DNA from: Bacteroidales bacterium UBA5371 | Lineage (GTDB): Bacteria > Bacteroidota > Bacteroidia > Bacteroidales > P3 | Reading direction: 5' to 3' | NCBI GenBank assembly: GCA_002407855.1 | Contig: DHPF01000012.1 | Coordinates: forward strand, 1 to 64,000 | Length of the DNA: 64,000 bases | The notes under the pieces: model-generated | The model's database searches: none | Told to the model about the DNA's origin: nothing | What the model saw: the letters and a program-made list of their open reading frames with translations, nothing else | In this document: positions 59,737 through 64,000 of the stretch, piece by piece | Position numbering within the stretch: position 1 is the first letter of the stretch | How the letters are laid out: each line of letters starts with the position of its first letter | Made by a program: the position numbers and the translations under genes

Positions 59737-61745
59737 TTTAAGTCTATTTTTAAATTAATACGAAACTGTCTTTGAGGCATAGGATAGTTGCGGACCACTT
59801 CATATTGCACACCAAATAAATTAATACAAGACACACCTAAGTTTATCTTGCGTTTATTCCAAAGAAAATTCTTTGAAAGAGTTATTGAGTGGTCTTGATA
59901 AGGCTTTAACATATTTCTATCAATGTTTTCTGCTAAGGCAAATCTCTTCCCAACATAATTAATTGTATAAGCAAAATCCATAAAAGGATGAATAAGGTTT
60001 ATAAACAAAGAACCTGAGTGAAAAGGAGTATATGGCAATTGATTATTATAAGACAAAGAATTAGGATTTGAAACATCTACTGCTTTCTGATAAGAATATG
60101 TTGCACGAATATTTAAATCAATTGAAAAAGAAAGATAAGTCCTAAATGAAGATTGAATATCCACTCCCTTTATATCCACTTGTCCAAAATTAATTATTGA
60201 CCAAACAAATAAATTTCTTTGAGGCACTGCAACTATTTTATCCTTTACCTTATTATAATAAGCATCTACTGATAAAGAAAATAAGCTTGACTTATAGTAA
60301 CCAAAGTCTTTTGAGAATGCAATGTGTAAATTCCACTGCTGGGCCTTTTCTGGTTTTAATGAAGCGAAGGTTACGCGGTTAAAATACAAATCATTGAAAG
60401 ATGGCATACGGAAAACATCTTTATAAAAAGCACTAAGAGAAAATATATTGTTCCAAGTATAGCCTATTGAAACAAAAGGGGAGAAGTGATTGTGATTTTT
60501 TTGAGAATTATCCTTATAAGCATAATCCATAATATAGTTATGTAATATATTAGTATTGATAAGTAGTTTGGAATTGTCAAAAAGTAGGCTTAAAGCCGAG
60601 ATAGAAGAGGTTCTATTTGCCTTAGAATAAAAAGAAGATGAAGTATTCAAGTTGTTAAAAAAGATATCGTTGGTAAAAGAAGCGGAAAGGTTTTTCAAAA
60701 TCTTGTAAGCTACAACATTATTTAAGTAATATTCCCTTTGATAATACTTATCGCTTTGATAGCCCAATAGATTAAGCGAAGCAGCATCAAGAAAATGAGA
60801 GTATGAGTAAAGACCTTTAAGATGGGAGCGGTAAGATAGTTTGTTATTAAACTTATGTGTGAATATACCTTGCAAAAAGAAGTTTTCGTCCCAAAGTCTT
60901 TGAGCAGACTTTAAATAATAGAGCGTTGTACTCATTGGTAAGCCTCTTTCTGAATAAAAATAGTATGCTTTTAGTTTTAAATCCGTTTTTCCGTTAAAGC
61001 TACCAAAAGCATTTAACTCTCCTCTAAAACCAAAATAATCCGAATTTTGCCTAATTTCTTTTGAAGTACTATCATTTTCTCCGTATCCATAATGTAGCAA
61101 ATAAGGATAATTTCCCTTTGTGTTTTGAATATCCAAGTCTGTCCAAAGAGTCCATATATTATTTGCTTTATAAGAAGCGTTTAATCCAAGATTAGCATAA
61201 TTAAAAGACCCATAAGAAGTCTTCATACTTGCCTTAAAATTTTCTAAACTATCAAACGAAGGTTTTTGAGTTTCAATTAGAAATACGTTTGCAAAGGCTA
61301 ATGCTCTTGCTGTTTGGAGCATTGAGAAGGATTGCCCATTAAAAAGATTAATAGCTTTAATATTGGATGATGAAAACTTACCTAAATCAACTTGACCTGT
61401 TTGAAAATCTGTTACACTAATACCATCATAAACCACAGCACTATGTCCCGAGCCTAAACCACGAACAGAAATTGTTTTTAAGCCACCAACTCCACCATAA
61501 TCCTTAACATTAACTCCGGCAATATATTTTGCCATTTCTCCAACTGAGATAAAAGGTATTTTTTTAATAATGGAGGTATCTAAAATAGAAACAGATTCTT
61601 TGGAAAGACTATCTTTTGAAAAAGAATCGGTAATATGTATTTCGTCAAGCAAAGTACTTTTAATAGAATCCTTTTCCTGAGCCATTAAAATCAAAGGCAG
61701 GCAAAATAAATTAACTATAAAAAATGATAAAATCCTTTTTGTCAT
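59733..61745 (-). CDS. btuB: TonB-dependent cobalamin receptor, BtuB-like
   Basis: This outer-membrane TonB-dependent receptor of 670 residues has a signal peptide (FFIVNLFCLPLILMAQ), a plug domain with VSVLDTSIIKK-like TonB region and VRGLGSGHSAVVYDG near 105-119, and a 22-stranded barrel ending with RQFRINLKIDLK. It lacks the carboxypeptidase-like N-terminal domain of SusC proteins. The cobalamin riboswitch directly upstream and the coupled btuG-like gene identify the substrate as B12 or a related corrinoid. Confidence 0.9.
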   Translation of the reverse strand: MTKRILSFFIVNLFCLPLILMAQEKDSIKSTLLDEIHITDSFSKDSLSKESVSILDTSIIKKIPFISVGEMAKYIAGVNVKDYGGVGGLKTISVRGLGSGHSAVVYDGISVTDFQTGQVDLGKFSSSNIKAINLFNGQSFSMLQTARALAFANVFLIETQKPSFDSLENFKASMKTSYGSFNYANLGLNASYKANNIWTLWTDLDIQNTKGNYPYLLHYGYGENDSTSKEIRQNSDYFGFRGELNAFGSFNGKTDLKLKAYYFYSERGLPMSTTLYYLKSAQRLWDENFFLQGIFTHKFNNKLSYRSHLKGLYSYSHFLDAASLNLLGYQSDKYYQREYYLNNVVAYKILKNLSASFTNDIFFNNLNTSSSFYSKANRTSSISALSLLFDNSKLLINTNILHNYIMDYAYKDNSQKNHNHFSPFVSIGYTWNNIFSLSAFYKDVFRMPSFNDLYFNRVTFASLKPEKAQQWNLHIAFSKDFGYYKSSLFSLSVDAYYNKVKDKIVAVPQRNLFVWSIINFGQVDIKGVDIQSSFRTYLSFSIDLNIRATYSYQKAVDVSNPNSLSYNNQLPYTPFHSGSLFINLIHPFMDFAYTINYVGKRFALAENIDRNMLKPYQDHSITLSKNFLWNKRKINLGVSCINLFGVQYEVVRNYPMPQRQFRINLKIDLK

Positions 61746-61793
61746 ATATGTTTAGACTCTTTCCTCGAGAGTTCTTAAATATAAATACTAATT

Positions 61794-61950
61794 ATTGGCA
61801 GGTCTTCTGACTTACTCCCAAGCATTCCGCCTTCCCAAATTTAATAAATTCAGTGGCAAAAGAAAGATGCTTGCTAAACTAATGGAGCTTACAGCAGCGG
61901 GACTGTTTAGGATTTTCACCTAATTCCCTTTTAATCCAAAAAGAACCAAT
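61794..61950 (-). promoter_or_regulatory. Cobalamin riboswitch
   Basis: On the minus strand the leader has the B12 aptamer landmarks in order: a GGTGAAAATCC stretch, the B12 box AGTCCCGCTGCTGTAAGC, GCCACTG, the GGGAAGGCGGAATGCTTGGG arm and AGTCAGAAGACCTGCC. The closing P1 pair is ATTGG (61946-61950) with CCAAT (61794-61798). A small ACTCT/AGAGT hairpin between the aptamer and the ATG at 61745 may form the expression platform, probably acting on translation. It should lower btuB/btuG expression when cobalamin is plentiful. Confidence 0.95.
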
Positions 61951-61958
61951 CTTGGGTG

Positions 61959-61988
61959 CAAAAGTACAAATATTTTATATACCACAAA
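61959..61988 (-). promoter_or_regulatory. Promoter of the cobalamin-regulated btuB/btuG unit
   Basis: Minus-strand TTTG at 61985-61988, an 18-base spacer and TACTTTTG at 61959-61966 precede the riboswitch. The box continues into CACCCAAG, like the junction seen at 12218 and 19817. Confidence 0.65.
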
Positions 61989-62093
61989 CAAATTTCCAAG
62001 AAATTAATCTAAATTTGCATGCCCTTAAACCTAATTTCTTGTCAAACCAGTTAAGTTAAAAAGGATACAGACTAACTTAAAAATTATTTTGTT

Positions 62094-62432
62094 ATGAATG
62101 AATTTCTGTTAATATTGATTATTGGACTTATAGGTATTATTTTCTCATTTTTACTTTCATTTCTAAAAATAAAGAAACTAATTAAAAGCAAATCGGAACA
62201 AGAAATAAAGCTCCTATATAAGAAAAGTAAGAAACTCTACTATCGACTATCTTATGTTTTCCTTACCTATATTTTCATAGGATTAATTTTACAATTTGCC
62301 CTAAGAAGAAGAGCTTTATGCGAAAGTTTAAATATATTCTATATATATGGGTTGCTTATAGTACTTATTATTGGGATTTATTTTATGTTTAATTATCTCC
62401 AATTACTAAGAAGAAGGGTTAAAGGCAAATAG
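62094..62432 (+). CDS. Small membrane protein, function unknown
   Basis: No family is recognised. The 112-residue product has an N-terminal membrane segment (3-24), a very basic loop (KIKKLIKSKSEQE), then hydrophobic segments near 55-70 and 82-102, and a basic end (LRRRVKGK). It is divergent from the riboswitch unit. Upstream is an 8-bp inverted pair TTAAGTTA/TAACTTAA with a 14-base spacer (62051-62080). Hydrophobicity and codon use look like those of a real gene, but it has no supporting neighbour. Confidence 0.55.
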   Translation: MNEFLLILIIGLIGIIFSFLLSFLKIKKLIKSKSEQEIKLLYKKSKKLYYRLSYVFLTYIFIGLILQFALRRRALCESLNIFYIYGLLIVLIIGIYFMFNYLQLLRRRVKGK

Positions 62433-62532
62433 AGTTTTAAAACTATTTTATTTGTAACTAAAACTTTTTCTCATAGACTTGAGTTTTTTAAATCAAATAT
62501 TATGTTCTTCTAAGATTAAATCTTATAGAAAT

Positions 62533-62616
62533 GAATCTTTGTTTCAGAAAATTGTCTTTTGATTCTAATAAATTATCTCTTTGTTTCATTTTTTTATCTC
62601 TTAGATTGAGAAAAAT
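62533..62616. repeat. 21-bp intergenic repeat array (four units)
   Basis: Units begin at 62533, 62554, 62575 and 62596. They alternate GAATCTTTGTTTCA, TCTTTTGATTCTAATAA and TCTCTTTGTTTCATT words. It sits in the gene-free 62433-62786 stretch, which otherwise holds only the -7 box of the pirin gene. Confidence 0.8.
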
Positions 62617-62717
62617 GAAATAAATCCTTGTTATTATATATTGAATTAATAAATAAATAATTACTTAATCCAATGATTTTAAGTTAGTATCTGTTGAAAA
62701 TATATTTTATTGGAAAT

Positions 62718-62725
62718 TATTTTTG
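62718..62725 (+). promoter_or_regulatory. -7 box for the pirin-like gene
   Basis: TATTTTTG lies 61 bases ahead of the ATG at 62787. Confidence 0.45.
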
Positions 62726-62786
62726 CAGTAAAATGTAATATCTTCTTAAAATTAGCGTCTAATTAAAATTATAAATAATTTATGAA

Positions 62787-63488
62787 ATGAAAAAGATAAT
62801 AGATAGAGCTGAAACAAGAGGACATTTTAACCATGGTTGGTTAGATACAAACCATACGTTTTCTTTTGCAAATTACTATAACCCACAAAGGATGCACTTT
62901 GGAGTGCTTAGGGTTTTAAATGATGATACAATTATTCCCTTAGAGGGATTTGACATTCACCCTCACCATGATATGGAGATTATTTCCATTCCACTCAAAG
63001 GAAAGATGCGTCATGGCGATTCTTTAAATAATTCTGATGTAATTACAAGAGGACAAATTCAAGTGATGAGTGCTGGCACAGGCATTCAACATATAGAGTA
63101 TAATGATAGTGATTCAGAGGATTTGAGTTTCCTTCAAATTTGGATATTTCCTAAAACAAAAGGAACAAAGCCTCGTTATAATAACTACGATATAACTAAC
63201 CTCTTAAAGAAAAATGATATCTCTTTATTCCTTTCTCCTAAGAGTGAAGCAAATATTAATCAAGATGCGTGGCTTTCTTGGGCTAATTTAGATAAAGGAA
63301 GTGCCAAGACATATAATCTTTATGGACAAAATACAGGAGTATATGTCTTTGTTTTGAATGGAGAATTGGAAATAGAGGATTTAAAATTAACCACAAGAGA
63401 TGGAGTAGGTATAACCGAAGCAAGTAGCTTTGAAATAAAGGCATTGGAAAATACAGAGGCTATTTTCTTTGAAGTAGCAATGAACTAA
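62787..63488 (+). CDS. Pirin-family protein
   Basis: This cupin-type protein of 233 residues has the N-terminal pirin signature RGHFNHGWLDTNHTFSFA. The metal-binding residues appear as His58 and His60 in FDIHPHHDMEII, and the His and Glu of GIQHIEYND near 102-104. Some bacterial pirins act as quercetinases, but many have unknown roles, often linked to redox stress. It is followed 38 bases later by an FMN reductase-like gene, a common pairing that suggests a shared transcript and redox function. Confidence 0.92.
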   Translation: MKKIIDRAETRGHFNHGWLDTNHTFSFANYYNPQRMHFGVLRVLNDDTIIPLEGFDIHPHHDMEIISIPLKGKMRHGDSLNNSDVITRGQIQVMSAGTGIQHIEYNDSDSEDLSFLQIWIFPKTKGTKPRYNNYDITNLLKKNDISLFLSPKSEANINQDAWLSWANLDKGSAKTYNLYGQNTGVYVFVLNGELEIEDLKLTTRDGVGITEASSFEIKALENTEAIFFEVAMN

Positions 63489-63526
63489 TAAAACAAAATA
63501 ATTAATAACAAAAATAAAAATTTAAA

Positions 63527-64000
63527 ATGAAACAAATAGCTATTATTTCACCAAGTGTGAGAAACGAAAGAGTAGGGCATAGAGTTGCTTTATATATTAA
63601 AAAATACTTAGAAGAAAATTCAATTGCAAAGGTTGATTTATTGGATTTAAAGGAGTTTGATTTCCCTTTGTTTAATGAGAGGTTGATGTTCCAGAAAGAC
63701 CCTTCTGCTAAATTAATTGACTTTTCCGAAAGAATTAAAAAGGCAGACGGAGTAATAATTGTATCTTCTGTGTATAATTATAGTTTTCCTGCCTCTTTAA
63801 AGAATGCAATTGATGTTCTTTATCCTGAATGGACAAGAAAAGTTGTTGCTCTTGCCTCTGCCACAATGGGTATTGTTGAAGGGCTACCAACAACCTTCCA
63901 GCTTGAAAACATACTTTCTCAAATGAAAGCAATAGTTTCTCCAATTAAGTTCTTTGCTATAAATATTGCAAACGAATACAAAGAAGATGGAACAGCAGTA
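63527..64000 (+). CDS. NAD(P)H-dependent FMN reductase-like flavoprotein (partial, runs off the window)
   Basis: The frame starts at 63527 and is open to the end of the window (158 codons), so the C-terminus is missing. The product has a flavodoxin-like fold: IAIISPSVRNERVGHRV at the N-terminus for phosphate binding, GVIIVSSVYNYSFPASLKNAID near 84-105 (the YNYSFP segment binds the flavin ring in this family) and LASATMGIVEG near 115-125. It probably reduces FMN or quinones. It follows the pirin-like gene in the same direction. Confidence 0.88.
   Translation, partial: MKQIAIISPSVRNERVGHRVALYIKKYLEENSIAKVDLLDLKEFDFPLFNERLMFQKDPSAKLIDFSERIKKADGVIIVSSVYNYSFPASLKNAIDVLYPEWTRKVVALASATMGIVEGLPTTFQLENILSQMKAIVSPIKFFAINIANEYKEDGTAV

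Noticed and set aside
62051..62080. Inverted pair TTAAGTTA/TAACTTAA upstream of the small membrane protein gene as an operator
   Set aside because: Short, very AT-rich and likely by chance in this base composition; no second copy found.

Overview
The window looks like a chromosomal segment of an anaerobic, AT-rich member of the Bacteroidota, most likely order Bacteroidales. The signs are promoter -7 boxes of the form TAnnTTTG in front of most transcription units, weak A-rich ribosome binding sites, Bacteroidota-type families (DUF2723 mannosyltransferase-like protein, DUF349 repeat protein, BtuG-type surface lipoprotein, NTP_transf_4 GlmU-like protein) and many small outer-membrane beta-barrels. 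No rRNA operon, phage, insertion sequence or CRISPR array was seen.

Layout. 1-2 kb: two short-repeat arrays, rsmG and xth. 2-8.6 kb: a ClC channel, a type II restriction-modification pair packed against asd, and a PagL-like lipid A deacylase. 8.7-11.8 kb (minus): MTA/SAH deaminase, a coiled-coil envelope protein and a YqaA-like membrane protein. 12.2-18.7 kb: an efflux operon (TetR regulator, TolC-like protein, adaptor, RND pump, small PII-like protein). 19-27.4 kb: DUF349 protein, ribosomal protein L31 type B, GlmU-like protein plus lon, and sufS. 28-38.4 kb (minus): envelope and housekeeping genes (heptose adenylyltransferase, flippase-like protein, panD, DUF2723 protein, arginine deiminase, proline dehydrogenase, oligopeptide ABC ATPase). 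38.5-38.8 kb: two tRNA-Gln genes with different anticodons.

The metabolic centre of the window is 39.6-62 kb, mostly on the minus strand. One run holds kamD, kamE, a CoA-transferase B subunit, thiolase, an (R)-specific MaoC hydratase, a FabG-type reductase, acyl-CoA dehydrogenase and etfBA. A second unit holds a Cys-rich DUF3795 protein, kamA, kamB and kamC, and kdd has its own unit. Together they encode most of lysine fermentation to acetate and butyrate; kce, kal and the CoA-transferase A subunit are not in the window. Lysine 5,6-aminomutase needs adenosylcobalamin, and a cobalamin riboswitch controlling a btuB/btuG-like uptake pair lies about 6 kb from kdd. An NSS-family sodium symporter sits between them.

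The most unusual signal is a family of intergenic arrays built from 21-bp units (22 bp in one case), many of them exactly four units (84 bp) long. Thirteen arrays were found. All lie between transcription units and none inside an operon. The unit sequence drifts and appears in both orientations while the two-helical-turn spacing is kept. Other points worth attention are a strongly promoted small RNA candidate beside kamC, an outer-membrane protein gene frameshifted in an A-tract of its signal peptide, and a symporter promoter embedded in the loop of a long terminator-like inverted repeat.
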